Assembly: GCA_018831195.1 (NCBI GenBank)
Contig: JAHJDP010000028.1
Location: 1 to 64,000 of the forward strand
Origin: Candidatus Eisenbacteria bacterium
Lineage (GTDB): Bacteria > Eisenbacteria > RBG-16-71-46 > CAIMUX01 > JAHJDP01
DNA length: 64,000 nt
Reading direction: 5' to 3'
A program made the translations under genes and the position numbers. Of the stretch, positions 35,789 through 44,691 are shown in pieces (the stretch's first letter is position 1; each line of letters opens with the position of its first letter). Below the pieces are notes generated by a model. The model saw only the letters and a program-made list of their open reading frames with translations. It did no database searches and was not told where the DNA came from.

Positions 35789-36976
35789 CTATTTATTCCG
35801 GAGCGCCTTTTCGGCTTCCCAGGCCTGGAGCCTCTCGATAATCTGTTGACATTGAAGAACTTGCGAAGAGCTTGCGTCCGGCCTCTCGATCAATTGCTGG
35901 AGCGCCTGAAAAACCTCGGCGGCATTGGCGGCGACGCCATACCGGCTCGATCGATCCAAGAGCTCCAGGGCCTCCACGCGTCGTTCGGGATCCTCCCCCG
36001 CCAGGGCGGGGATGAGGACCGGTTCAAGGGTTCGCCCCATGTGCCAGAGCTTGAAATAGTAGGAGCGGAGAGCTTGATCCTCAATACGCGATGTTTGATC
36101 CCGGATCCCCGTCGTACCGTCAAAATAGGCCTGGATGACTTGGTCCACCGCCCTAAAATCCCGAGTGAGAACAAGCCCTAGAAGAGCGTCCATAAACTGA
36201 GGTGTGTTGATCGTTTGCTCCAAAAAGTGCAGAAGAATATCATATCCCCCGGGTCCCAGAGTCGCGCCGGCGATATTGAGGAAGCGCGCGGGAGGGACCT
36301 CTTTCCGAACCCGGTAACCCTCCATCACCGATCGGAGGAGATCCGCGGCCCGGGGATCGCAGGAAAGGCTGATCATCATCAATCCCTGAAAACGGATCTC
36401 ATCCGTCGGGCCCTCGGCATAGCTCTTCATCCGCTCCAAGATTTCATCTTGAGGAGCCATCGACGCCGCGCCGCCCTCTATTTGGTTTCGGATGCTGATC
36501 GGGTATTCACAGGTATCGGATAACTCGAGGAGCGCAGTGGCAAGAATGTCCCTCTCCTCCGGCGTATAGGCCTCTTTATGTTCGGCAAGATATTGTGTGA
36601 TGGCCTTGTGACAGGTCATGCGAACTTGGAGATCAGCCAGAATGGCCGCCAATTCCCTTGCCGTGAGGGGGGAGTACTGCATCTTACCATTAATAAACCC
36701 GCCCAGATCGGCATCATCTTGCTTCCCTTCACTCTCCCGCGTGCAGCGATCCATCACGTCGGCTGTCTTGAAGGCATCAAAAAAGGCTCTCGTTTGGGCA
36801 TCCTGATCCGATGTGGACAGATCGGCCCATTTTTCGAGAGAGTCCTGCCAGGCTGAATAGATTTTCGAAGTCGGAATCTGTGTAAGATCTGTGACCTCTT
36901 CGGCCGTCACCCGCCCCTGAAAGAGGATCAAGCTCCATACGGCCAGAAGACATTGTACAAAAAGAAATCTTTTCAT
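35789..36976 (-). CDS. Exported helical-repeat (HEAT-like) protein, function unknown
   Basis: The signal peptide covers about 24 residues (MKRFLFVQCLLAVWSLILFQ...VTA). The mature part (about 370 aa) is almost all helix, with repeated units such as ILERMKSYAEGPTDEIRFQGLMMI, ALLGLVLTRDFRAVDQVIQAYF and PVLIPALAGEDPERRVEALELLDRSS, like HEAT repeats. No catalytic motif is seen. GGGAGAGAG before ATG 36976 fixes the start; the longer in-frame start lacks a signal and overlaps purN. It lies 52 bases after purN and ends with TAG. It may be a periplasmic scaffold. Confidence 0.75.
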   Translation of the reverse strand: MKRFLFVQCLLAVWSLILFQGRVTAEEVTDLTQIPTSKIYSAWQDSLEKWADLSTSDQDAQTRAFFDAFKTADVMDRCTRESEGKQDDADLGGFINGKMQYSPLTARELAAILADLQVRMTCHKAITQYLAEHKEAYTPEERDILATALLELSDTCEYPISIRNQIEGGAASMAPQDEILERMKSYAEGPTDEIRFQGLMMISLSCDPRAADLLRSVMEGYRVRKEVPPARFLNIAGATLGPGGYDILLHFLEQTINTPQFMDALLGLVLTRDFRAVDQVIQAYFDGTTGIRDQTSRIEDQALRSYYFKLWHMGRTLEPVLIPALAGEDPERRVEALELLDRSSRYGVAANAAEVFQALQQLIERPDASSSQVLQCQQIIERLQAWEAEKALRNK

Positions 36977-37028
36977 TCTCTCTCCCGATCTGGATTTTAT
37001 GTATAAGTGAGGTGGATAACGCATCCGA

Positions 37029-37706
37029 TCAAGCCGGTTCCACCCAAACCCGGCCGCCCTGCGACCGGACCCGCCCATCGGCGAAAGCCTGGACCGCCGC
37101 GGGAAGAAGTCTGTGTTCGACGGCGAGAACCCTTGCCGCGAGGCTCTCTACCGTATCGTCAGAGCGGACCGGGATCTGTTCCTGCAGGAGGTTGGGGCCC
37201 TCATCGTATCCCTCGGTCACCAGGTGAACGGTGGCGCCGCTGACCCTCTCCCCCGCCGCCAACACCGCTGCATGAACCCGCCGGCCGAAATACCCCTTCC
37301 CCCCAAAACGCGGAAGAAGAGCCGGATGGATATTGATGATGGCATCCGGATAAGCTCTCAGGACCTCCCGGGGTAATTTCTTCATATACCCTGCAAGGAC
37401 CAAGAGACGGGCGCCGGAATCCCGCAAGGACTCCAGCAGGGCTCTCCGAAAAGAGGGCAAGTCGGGGAAATCTTTCGAGCGGAAAACCGCTGTCGGAACA
37501 CCGGCCCGTTTCGCGCGTTCCAATCCGACCGCCTCCGGGTTTGAGGAAATGACGAGACAGACTTCCGCCGCTATCGATCCCACCGTCGCAGCATCCAGTA
37601 GGGCCTGGAGATTCGTTCCCCCCCCGGAAATCAGGACGGCGACCCGAAATTTTTCGCCCGACGAGATGTGGGATTCCCGTTGGGAAATGGGGCGGGGCTC
37701 CATCAT
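37029..37706 (-). CDS. purN: Phosphoribosylglycinamide formyltransferase PurN
   Basis: Transfers a formyl group from 10-formyl-THF to GAR, step 3 of purine synthesis. RVAVLISGGGTNLQALLDA (21-39) is the nucleotide-binding start. The catalytic Asn125 and His127 are in IINIHPALLPRFGGKGYFG, and the catalytic Asp168 is in VTEGYDEGP. Length is 225 aa, with about 15 extra N-terminal residues if ATG 37706 is used; it overlaps the truA stop. It is separate from the main pur cluster but in the same direction. Confidence 0.95.
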   Translation of the reverse strand: MMEPRPISQRESHISSGEKFRVAVLISGGGTNLQALLDAATVGSIAAEVCLVISSNPEAVGLERAKRAGVPTAVFRSKDFPDLPSFRRALLESLRDSGARLLVLAGYMKKLPREVLRAYPDAIINIHPALLPRFGGKGYFGRRVHAAVLAAGERVSGATVHLVTEGYDEGPNLLQEQIPVRSDDTVESLAARVLAVEHRLLPAAVQAFADGRVRSQGGRVWVEPA

Positions 37707-38662
37707 GAACGCTCTTCCTGCTTCAGATCCGGTGGCTTCAAATCTGGTGGCTTCAAATCTGGTGGCTTCAGATCAGGCTCCTTCAAACCCTCTCCTTCCA
37801 CATCAAACATCATCGTATCCCTACGACCCGCGCTGGGTAAAGGTGTTCCCGGTTCATATGTAAACATTTCCAGCATGCGGGTCTCGCCCCACCAAGGAGT
37901 GACCGGCGGGGATGCGGCGACGTCCCAGAGGGGGTTATAACCGACCCCGGTAAAGTAAAGCCCGTCGGCTGGAACGGGAGGTCCCGCGAGGCGTCGATCC
38001 CCGCCGCTCAGAAGCTCCGCCATTCGATCGGAGCCCCACCGACCCCGCCCGATCTCAAGGCAGGTCCCGACAACCGTTCGGACCATCCGATAAAGAAAAT
38101 GATTGGCCCGGATCCGAAAGATCAGCCCGCCGGACCACTCCCCCCATCCGGCCTGCAGAATGCGGCAGATCGGCTGACGGTTGTCGGCGCTTTTATTCGA
38201 CAACCCTATACAATTTTTGTCGCCGGTCAGGAGGGAGGCCGCCTCGATCATCGGACCCATTTGCGGCCAGACAACCGGGTGATAGGCGCGATGCCGCAGG
38301 AGGGCCGAGGGCCCCCGCATGAGAAGATAGGTATAATCCCGCCACCCGGCGCTCCAGCGGGCATTAAAGCGCTCCGGCGCCTCCTCGAGGGCGTGCACCC
38401 GGATATCGGCTCCCGTCAGGCTGTTCACAGCCCCCAGCAGGTTCCCGGCCGGCAGCGGTCTTGCCGTTTTGAAACTAGCGGCATGAGCCAGGGCATGACA
38501 TCCGGCATCGGTCCGGCCGGCGGCGACAAGATGCACGGGGTGTTGGAGAACAAACTGAAGAGCCGCGGTCATCTCTCCCTGCACGGTGCGGAGATCTTTT
38601 TGCATTTGCCAACCGTGGAAGTTGGCGCCGTCAAATTCCACTACGAGGCGAAGCGTTCTCAT
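37703..38662 (-). CDS. truA: tRNA pseudouridine(38-40) synthase TruA with repeat tail
   Basis: Converts uridines 38-40 of the tRNA anticodon arm to pseudouridine. The catalytic Asp52 is in AAGRTDAGCHALAH. RLVVEFDGANFHGWQ opens the protein, and ANHFLYRMVRTVVGTCLEIGRG is the conserved second-half motif. After the normal end (near residue 275) comes an extra C-terminal tail of about 40 residues. It holds four tandem pentapeptides (EPDLK then PPDLK three times) encoded by 15-bp repeats. ATG 38662 overlaps the asd stop as ATGA. Confidence 0.94.
   Translation of the reverse strand: MRTLRLVVEFDGANFHGWQMQKDLRTVQGEMTAALQFVLQHPVHLVAAGRTDAGCHALAHAASFKTARPLPAGNLLGAVNSLTGADIRVHALEEAPERFNARWSAGWRDYTYLLMRGPSALLRHRAYHPVVWPQMGPMIEAASLLTGDKNCIGLSNKSADNRQPICRILQAGWGEWSGGLIFRIRANHFLYRMVRTVVGTCLEIGRGRWGSDRMAELLSGGDRRLAGPPVPADGLYFTGVGYNPLWDVAASPPVTPWWGETRMLEMFTYEPGTPLPSAGRRDTMMFDVEGEGLKEPDLKPPDLKPPDLKPPDLKQEERS
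37721..37780 (-). repeat. Four tandem 15-bp repeats encoding PPDLK units in truA
   Basis: Units start at 37721, 37736, 37751 and 37766. The middle two are identical (CTTCAAATCTGGTGG); the outer two differ at one to a few bases. On the coding strand they give E/P-PDLK repeats in the TruA tail. The unit length is a multiple of three, so copy-number change would keep the frame. Confidence 0.9.
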
Positions 38663-39684
38663 TGGGCCGCGGCTTCCATGATTTGGACCGCGTTGGTGGC
38701 CGCTCCTTTGAGCAAATTGTCCGCTACAACCCAGAAATGCAGCGTCCCCGGCCGCCCTGCCTCCCTGCGCACCCGGCCGATGAAGACACCGTCGCGGCCG
38801 GCGACGTCCCGCGCCGTCGGATAGATCGAATGGGGCGGATCGTCTTGCAAGAAGATCCCCGGTGCGGCTGCGAAGATCCGGCGCGCCTCTTCGGGATTCA
38901 GGGGACTTTTTAAATCGACCGTCACCGCCTCGCTATGCCCCGCGACGACGGGGACCCGGACGCAAGTGACGCCGATGGGAAGAGCGTCCTCCTCGAGGAT
39001 CTAGCGCGTCTCCACCTGCATCTTCCACTCCTCACGGGTCCAGCCATCTTCAACAAAGGCATCGCATTGTGGTATCACATTTCGATGGATTGGATAAGGG
39101 AAGGCGCCGCCCGCCGAAACCCGGCCGGGGTCCTCCGACTCCTCCGCCGCGAGAGTTCGGATCCCCTCCCGCCCAATCCCCGAAACAGCTTGATAGGTCG
39201 ATACGATGACCCGTTCCAAACCCGCCGCCCGCTGGAGCGGTTTCAGGGCGACGACAAGCTGTATGGTTGAACAATTGGGATTGGCGATGATGCCGCTGTG
39301 GGACTTTATGGCCTCGGGATTGACCTCGGGGACGACCAGGGGCACATCAGGCGCCATCCGGTAGGCGCGGCTGTTGTCGATGACCAGGACACCCCGCGCC
39401 ACCGCGGCGGGGGCGACGGCCCGGCTGACCTCGGGTTTCGTCGCCAAGAGAAGGACATCAAGCCCCGCCTCCACGCCATCCGACCACCTTTCAACGACAG
39501 AGGCTCCCCCCCGGAAAGGGATCACCTCTCCCGCCCCCTTTTCCGTCGCCCAAAAATGAACCGATTCCAGCCGACAGTCTGATCTCTCGAGGGAGGCGAT
39601 CATGTTTCGCCCCACGAGACCCGTGGCCCCCAATACGCCGACCCGCAGAGGCGTTTTCATCCCAAAGCATCCGGCGCGACTCAT
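38659..39684 (-). pseudogene. asd: Aspartate-semialdehyde dehydrogenase Asd, interrupted by an in-frame amber codon
   Basis: Would reduce aspartyl phosphate to aspartate semialdehyde for Lys/DAP, Thr and Met. The reading frame is intact over 341 codons except for TAG at 39003-39001 (codon 228), where the context (VETR-stop-ILEEDALPIGVTCVRVPVV) expects Lys, one base from AAG. Before it lie GVLGATGLVG (16-25) and the nucleophile Cys138 in NPNCST. After it lie the conserved GHSEAV His and DNLLKGAATNAVQI. A stopped product would lack the His. No frameshift is needed. The cause could be sequencing error, a real nonsense mutation or readthrough. ATG 39684 overlaps the rlmI stop as ATGA. Confidence 0.88.
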
Positions 39685-40916
39685 GATGTTGAATCCACCT
39701 CCCCCGGCGTCTCACCGAGGTCCATGCCCCTCAACAACATCCCTTTGAGATACTCTCCCTGAGGATGATCCAGCGAGACGGGATGGTCGGGACCGGCGCC
39801 CAACCTTTCCACCCATTGCATCGGAACGCCGGCGTCCCGCGAGGCTCCGAAGACGATCTTTTGAAAGAGATCGGTGGTGATATGTTGCGAACACGAAAAT
39901 GTCGCCAGCCATCCCCCGCGGTCGAGGAGCTTCATCGCCTGCATATTGATATCTTTATAGCCGCGGCTGGCCTTATCCACATGGCGGGCGGCTTTCGCCA
40001 GTGAAGGCGGATCGAGAATAATAAGTCCGTACGGCGACTTGACGCCGCGAAGATAGTCCCACGCATCGGCTTTCACAATATCAAGGCCGGTATTCTTTAT
40101 CCCATTGATGGCCCAATTTTCGCGCGCCAGCTCCAAGGCGGGCCCGCTCGAATCGACCAGGGTCACACGCCGGGCGCCGCAGAGGGCGGCATGCAGCCCG
40201 AATCCCCCGGTGTAGGCGAAAGGAACAAGAACATTGCGGCCCGCCGCCAGCCTTCCGATACTGATCCGATTGAGACGTTGATCGAGATAGAGGCCTGTCT
40301 TCTGTCCACCCTTGAGATCGACCAGGAGACGAGCCGGCCCTTCGCGGATCTCGAGTCGATCCGGAGGATCCTCTCCCGCCACCGTCCTTGTCTCACCGGG
40401 GATCTGGGAATCCCGGACCGCGTTTTCCGTTCTAAGGAGCACACCGCGAGCGCCCGAAATATCGAGAAGCCTTTCCGCCAATTGATCCAGTATCCGGTAC
40501 CAGAGAAGGGAGAGGGGTTGTACAACAATAAAATCATGATATTGATCAACGATCAGCCCGGGGAATCGATCCCCCTCCCCATGGATCCAGCGATAGGCCT
40601 GAACGTCTTTATTTAAAATCTCCCGGCGGTACCGGTAGGCTGATTCCAGACCCCGCCGGACCCAGCGGTCATCGATCTCACCCTCCGTCCACCGGAGAAT
40701 CCGGCCGATGATCTGCGATTCGGGATTCACCGTGGCGACGGCCATATACTTTCCGTCACTCGACCAGATCTCGCCCAGATCACCGGGTTCCGCCCCTTCC
40801 AATGCCTCCACCGACGCGATCGCACCGGAGAAAAGCCATGGATGGCGGAAGGTGACCGAGCGATCCCGCCCCGGTTTTAGGAACAGACGATAAGTCCGTG
40901 GAACGAGATCAGCCAT
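39681..40916 (-). CDS. rlmI: Class I rRNA large-subunit methyltransferase RlmI-type
   Basis: SAM-dependent 23S rRNA m5C methyltransferase family (COG1092). The N-terminal PUA domain (about 5-85) has HPWLFSGAIASVE. An RlmI-type central domain follows with GGQKTGLYLDQRLNR. The Rossmann domain has VPFAYTGGFGLHAALCGA in the SAM-binding position, LVDSSGPALELAREN, IILDPPSLAK, and the catalytic Cys in ATFSCSQHI. The C-terminal GEYLKGMLLR is typical. Length is 411 aa. The exact target base (C1962 in E. coli) is inferred. It overlaps lnt by 8 bases. Confidence 0.9.
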   Translation of the reverse strand: MADLVPRTYRLFLKPGRDRSVTFRHPWLFSGAIASVEALEGAEPGDLGEIWSSDGKYMAVATVNPESQIIGRILRWTEGEIDDRWVRRGLESAYRYRREILNKDVQAYRWIHGEGDRFPGLIVDQYHDFIVVQPLSLLWYRILDQLAERLLDISGARGVLLRTENAVRDSQIPGETRTVAGEDPPDRLEIREGPARLLVDLKGGQKTGLYLDQRLNRISIGRLAAGRNVLVPFAYTGGFGLHAALCGARRVTLVDSSGPALELARENWAINGIKNTGLDIVKADAWDYLRGVKSPYGLIILDPPSLAKAARHVDKASRGYKDINMQAMKLLDRGGWLATFSCSQHITTDLFQKIVFGASRDAGVPMQWVERLGAGPDHPVSLDHPQGEYLKGMLLRGMDLGETPGEVDSTS

Positions 40917-42508
40917 GTCGCCCCCTTTGACGTTTGCTATTGTAAAATGCCGTTCCCAGGAGGATCAACCCGATGGCTGTCAGGGCGAGACGAAACCATG
41001 AACCGGTGCGCATGGCGAAACTCGGCCGTCCCGGACCCACTTCAGCCAGCAGCATCCCCTCCTTGAAGGTCCCTAGAGATTGAACGATCCGCCCGTAGGG
41101 ATCCACGAAAAAAGACAAACCGGTATTGGCGCAACGGACCAGCGGCAGGCCCGTCTCCACCGCCCGGTGTATCGCCATATCCGCGTGCTGGATCGGCCCC
41201 GGAGAATCACCGAACCAAAAATCGTTTGTGATGTTGACGAGAACATTGGCACTCTCTTTCACAAAACGCCGGCTGACCTCGGGGAAGACCGATTCAAAAC
41301 AGATGAGGGGAGCCATTTTCAACGAATCCAGCTCGAAGAGAGGCCAATCCTCACCGGGCGCGAAATCGGATTGGCCGAAATCGAGTTTCGTCAGGAACGG
41401 GAGGATCTTCTGCATCGGCATCCGCTCACTGAACGGCACCAGCTTTCGCTTGTGATAGAGGCCGAGAATGACGCCTTCCTTGGAAATGTATAAGGCGGAA
41501 TTCCTCGGGTGCTGCCGCCCGGTCAGCGAATCCGTATCCGTATGCAGTGTTCCCGTCAAGAGGGGTACCCCCCCATCCGCCAGCAGGTTTCGAATCCGGG
41601 CGAGATAAAGGGGTTGATAGAGTATCCGCAGCGGGAGGGCCGTTTCGGGCCAGATCAATAGTTCAGCCCCCGCATCGATCGCCTGCCGGCTGATCCGATC
41701 CAACCGTTCCCAACTCGCTTGGGCGCCGCCGGGCCGCCACTTGATCTCGCGGATCACATTCGGCTGGATAATCCCGATCCGGCGCCCCCCCCTCTCCCCG
41801 CAACGCCGCCTCCGGAGAGGGCGCCCGGCCCAACCGCAGGGAACCCTGAAGAAAGGGAAGCGCGAGGAAGAGAACGGCTCCGGCCAACAAAATCGATCGC
41901 CTTCGGGCCGGATGGGAAGACCGGGAATGGAACCGAAGGCCCTCATGCAGCAATCCGGTGACCCCTCCTATCCAAAAGGTGAGTCCCCAAAATCCAGTGA
42001 CGGCGGTAAATTGGAGGGCGGCGGGAAACCGGGCCAGGGCATATCCGGGGATGCCCCAGGGGAGGGCAAGGGGTCCGATCGACTTAAGCCACTCGATCAG
42101 GGTCAGATAGATCGGAAAGAGAAGGCCGAGGGGAAGACCCGTCCCGGCGGCCGTCCGGCGCAGGACCCCGTAGAGGAGGAGATAAAAGAGGCCTAAATAG
42201 GCCGCCATCAAGAGCAGGCAGGGGATCATGAGGCCGGGAATCGTCACCTGTTCATTCGAGAGGTTCAGAATCCAATAGAAGATTCCGCCATAGAAGAGAA
42301 ATCCGGCGGTCCAGAAACGCCGCCCAAGCCTGGCCGGGGGAGCGGCGGGAGATCGGTCCAGATCCTCCTGCAGGTGGCGGAGAAGGGGGAGCCATCCCAA
42401 AAATATAGCCCCCGGTATCCGGAGGGGGGGAAATGAGACCCAAAGGAGAAGGGCGGTAAGGACCGACGGCGACCAAAACCGGATCATACCTCTCAGCTTA
42501 GCGGGCAA
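40909..42508 (-). pseudogene. lnt: Apolipoprotein N-acyltransferase Lnt, frameshifted at a G8 tract
   Basis: Lnt N-acylates lipoproteins in the inner membrane. The first part (from TTG 42508, GAGGAG seven bases upstream) encodes the membrane domain with several helices and EWLKSIGPLALPWGIPGYAL. The second part carries the nitrilase domain: Glu in LLIWPETALP, Lys in YHKRKLVPFSERMP, Cys in LICFESVFPE, a complete triad, and ends with the last helix. The two lie in different frames. Removing one G from the run of eight at 41792-41785 joins them as EGGRRIGIIQPNV, giving about 532 aa, the normal length. Error, mutation or slippage are all possible. Confidence 0.88.
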
Positions 42509-42521
42509 TTGAAGACTCCTC

Positions 42522-42549
42522 TTGACGGTCCGGCCGCCAGGGCTTAACT
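42522..42549 (+). promoter_or_regulatory. Weak candidate promoter of rpsT
   Basis: TTGACG at 42522-42527 is separated by 16 bases from TTAACT at 42544-42549. The -10 match is poor (three of six), so this rests mainly on position upstream of rpsT in the divergent gap with lnt. Confidence 0.3.
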
Positions 42550-42557
42550 TTTCTCAA

Positions 42558-42581
42558 GGCTGGTCCATTTTCGGACCGGCC
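42558..42581 (+). other. rpsT leader hairpin
   Basis: A nine-pair stem (42558-42566 with 42573-42581, one G-U pair) has the loop ATTTTC and sits 77 bases before the S20 start. No T-run follows, so it is not a simple terminator. S20 controls its own translation in E. coli; whether this hairpin does that here is unknown. Confidence 0.5.
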
Positions 42582-42658
42582 TATCTATGGAATCCGATTT
42601 TGGGTTCCCGCCCCATCACTTCATGATTGTATGACTTATTGAAAGGGAGATCAGTTCT

Positions 42659-42928
42659 TTGCCACAGCATAAATCGAATAAGAAGAGGATGCGTCAAGAT
42701 GTCCACCGCCGTCTCAAGAACCGGGTTGTGAAATCCCAGGTACACACCGCGATTCGCAAACTCGAAAATGCCAAGCCGGATGAGATGCCGGAGCTTCTCC
42801 GGAGTGCCCATTCTGAGTTGGACAATGCCGAGCGGAAGGGCGTTCTGAAAGAAAACACCGTCAATCGCAAGAAATCGCGTTTGGCGAAGTGGGTTGCCAA
42901 GCAAACCCAGACAACACCCTCCAGCTGA
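42659..42928 (+). CDS. rpsT: 30S ribosomal protein S20
   Basis: Small basic protein (89 aa) that binds 16S rRNA in the 30S body. The start MPQHKSNKKRMRQDVHRRLKN and the later ENTVNRKKSRLAKWV are S20 signatures, with two long basic helices. The start is TTG 42659, with GGGAG about ten bases upstream. A non-ATG start in S20 is also known from E. coli. It is the only plus-strand gene in this part, transcribed away from lnt and towards dapB. Confidence 0.93.
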   Translation: MPQHKSNKKRMRQDVHRRLKNRVVKSQVHTAIRKLENAKPDEMPELLRSAHSELDNAERKGVLKENTVNRKKSRLAKWVAKQTQTTPSS

Positions 42929-42945
42929 AGAGTTTTCCCAAGGCG

Positions 42946-42968
42946 CCGGGCCCGCTAACAGGGCCCGG
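42946..42968 (+). terminator. Possible terminator hairpin between rpsT and dapB
   Basis: A perfect 8-bp GC stem (CCGGGCCC 42946-42953 with GGGCCCGG 42961-42968) with a 7-base loop lies 18 bases after the rpsT stop. Neither strand has a clear T-run after it, so it may be Rho-assisted or simply block readthrough between convergent genes. Confidence 0.45.
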
Positions 42969-43016
42969 TCAGACCGGGATCCTCACTTCGAAGATCTCCT
43001 CTGAACTAAAAAGATC

Positions 43017-43793
43017 TCAGTCCAAAAAGATCTCATCCACACTATAAAAACCGGGTGGCCGTCCCACCAGCCGGCGCAGGGCGAGGAACGCCCCTCTGGC
43101 AAACGATTCCCGGCGAGTGACACTGTGCGCCAGTTCGAGCCGCTCCCCGCCGGGCAAAGCGAGATAACAACGGTGCTCCCCCACAACCTCGCCCAGACGG
43201 AGGGCATGAATCCCCACCTCTTCAGGCGACCGGGGGCCGGCGAGTCCCGAACGCCCCTCTTTCTTAATCGCATGGCCGCCCCGCGCCTGGGACCAGGTCT
43301 CATAGAGCGTTCGCGCCGTTCCACTGGGAGCGTCACGCTTCGCGCCATGATGGATTTCGAGGATCTCCAACTCGGTCCCCTCGGGCGCCTCCCTGCCGAT
43401 GGAGGCGAGACACCTGCGCATCAAGGCGATCCCCAAACTAAGATTGCTGGCTTGCAGAATGGGGATCGTCTCCGCGGCCCGCGCCAGCCCGGCATGGTCC
43501 TCCTCCGTCAGACTCGTTGTTCCGCTGACGAGGGGCCACCCTCTCTCGGCGCAGACGGTCGCGATCGCTGCCAGGCCTCCGGCATGCGTAAACTCGATCA
43601 CGCCATCGGCCGGATCCGCGACCTCCCCCAGACGGCGGCGCCAGCGATCGTCCTCGATTTCGTGGGAATCGACGAGAGCGACGATCGTCAGCAGGGGATC
43701 CTCCACGGCCAGCCCCTCAATCGCCCGACCCATCCGGCCGGCGGCGCCGGCAAGAACGAAGCGAAGGACGCGATCGGCGGAGTCCACCCTCAT
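43017..43793 (-). CDS. dapB: 4-hydroxy-tetrahydrodipicolinate reductase DapB
   Basis: NAD(P)H reductase of the diaminopimelate/lysine pathway. The Rossmann start is FVLAGAAGRMGRAIEG (12-27). VIEFTHAGG and VSGTTSLTEED follow; the catalytic segment is EIHHGAKRDAPSGTA with His148, His149 and Lys152. The C-terminal RRESFARGAFLALRRLVGRPPGFYSVDEI is typical. Length is 258 aa. It starts at ATG 43793 in an ATGA overlap with dapA, whose product leads to its substrate. The 3' end contains a 16-bp tandem duplication over the stop codon. Confidence 0.95.
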   Translation of the reverse strand: MRVDSADRVLRFVLAGAAGRMGRAIEGLAVEDPLLTIVALVDSHEIEDDRWRRRLGEVADPADGVIEFTHAGGLAAIATVCAERGWPLVSGTTSLTEEDHAGLARAAETIPILQASNLSLGIALMRRCLASIGREAPEGTELEILEIHHGAKRDAPSGTARTLYETWSQARGGHAIKKEGRSGLAGPRSPEEVGIHALRLGEVVGEHRCYLALPGGERLELAHSVTRRESFARGAFLALRRLVGRPPGFYSVDEIFLD

Positions 43794-44686
43794 GAGCGGA
43801 CCTCCTGATCCAGCCCTTCAATCGCCCGCCTAACCCTTTCGGCCACCTCCCTCAGACCCTCCCTGTTGTCCTCCCGAATGGGCACCAGCGGCAGGCGGAA
43901 TTCATCCTTGATCAACCCTTCCTGCGAGAGGAGATATTTGATCGGGCCGGGATTGCTCTCGATGAAGAGCGCCTTGAAGAGGGGGCCCAGGGCGAGATGG
44001 TAGCGCCGGGCCGTCTCCAGGTCATTCGAACGGGCGGCCTTGACCATGGAGACCATCGCCCGAGGGAAGAGATTCCCCAGAACGCTGACCACCCCTTGCC
44101 CCCCCACGGCAAGGATCGGCAAGGTTAAACCGTCATCCCCAGACAGCAAGGTGATGGTGCCGGCATGCGCGATCTCAGAGATCGCTTCCAGCGACCCGGA
44201 GGCCTCCTTGATCGCCACGATCCGCGGGTGTTTCGCCAAACGGATCACCGTCGGAACGGTGAGGCTGACACCCGTCCGCCCCGGCACATTGTACAAGACA
44301 ATGGGGATATCAACCGCATCGGCCACGGTCTGATAATGTGCAAGAAGCCCCGCTGGTGTCGGTTTGTTATAGTAAGGCGTAATAAGCATCGCCCCATCCA
44401 CACCCAGTTCCCGCGCCTCCCGCGTGCGTTCAATGGTTGACGCGGTCGTGTTGGTCCCGGTTCCGGGAAGGATATAGGCGCGTCCGCGGGTGCGCTTCTG
44501 GACCCGCTGGATCACCTGCAACCTCTCGCTGGGACTCAGTACGGCAGCCTCACCGGTGCATCCGACGGGGACGATACCGTCGATCCCGCCATCGAGGAGA
44601 TGATCGACCAGCCGATCAAGGGCTTCGAAATCAATCTCCCCGTCGCGGAATGGGGTGACCATGGCAACAGCGACACCTTCAAACAT
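43790..44686 (-). CDS. dapA: 4-hydroxy-tetrahydrodipicolinate synthase DapA
   Basis: Condenses pyruvate and aspartate semialdehyde. TIM-barrel Schiff-base aldolase: Lys160 in IVAIKEASGS and Tyr132 in LYNVPGRTGV. The pyruvate-site motif is GCTGEAAVLS (42-51), with Cys43 where E. coli has Thr44; such variants are common. Length (298 aa) is normal. It starts at ATG 44686, five bases after dapF. Its substrate comes from Asd, whose gene is interrupted in this assembly. Confidence 0.96.
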   Translation of the reverse strand: MFEGVAVAMVTPFRDGEIDFEALDRLVDHLLDGGIDGIVPVGCTGEAAVLSPSERLQVIQRVQKRTRGRAYILPGTGTNTTASTIERTREARELGVDGAMLITPYYNKPTPAGLLAHYQTVADAVDIPIVLYNVPGRTGVSLTVPTVIRLAKHPRIVAIKEASGSLEAISEIAHAGTITLLSGDDGLTLPILAVGGQGVVSVLGNLFPRAMVSMVKAARSNDLETARRYHLALGPLFKALFIESNPGPIKYLLSQEGLIKDEFRLPLVPIREDNREGLREVAERVRRAIEGLDQEVRS

Positions 44687-44691
44687 AATTC

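Noticed and set aside
37721..37780. Tandem repeats as CRISPR array
   Set aside because: The units are 15 bp, directly adjacent without spacers, and encode an in-frame peptide repeat in truA.
39001..39003. Genome-wide use of TAG as a sense codon
   Set aside because: TAG serves as an ordinary stop in purF (26099-26101), hslV (49487-49489) and the HEAT-like gene (35789-35791), so a general recoding does not fit.
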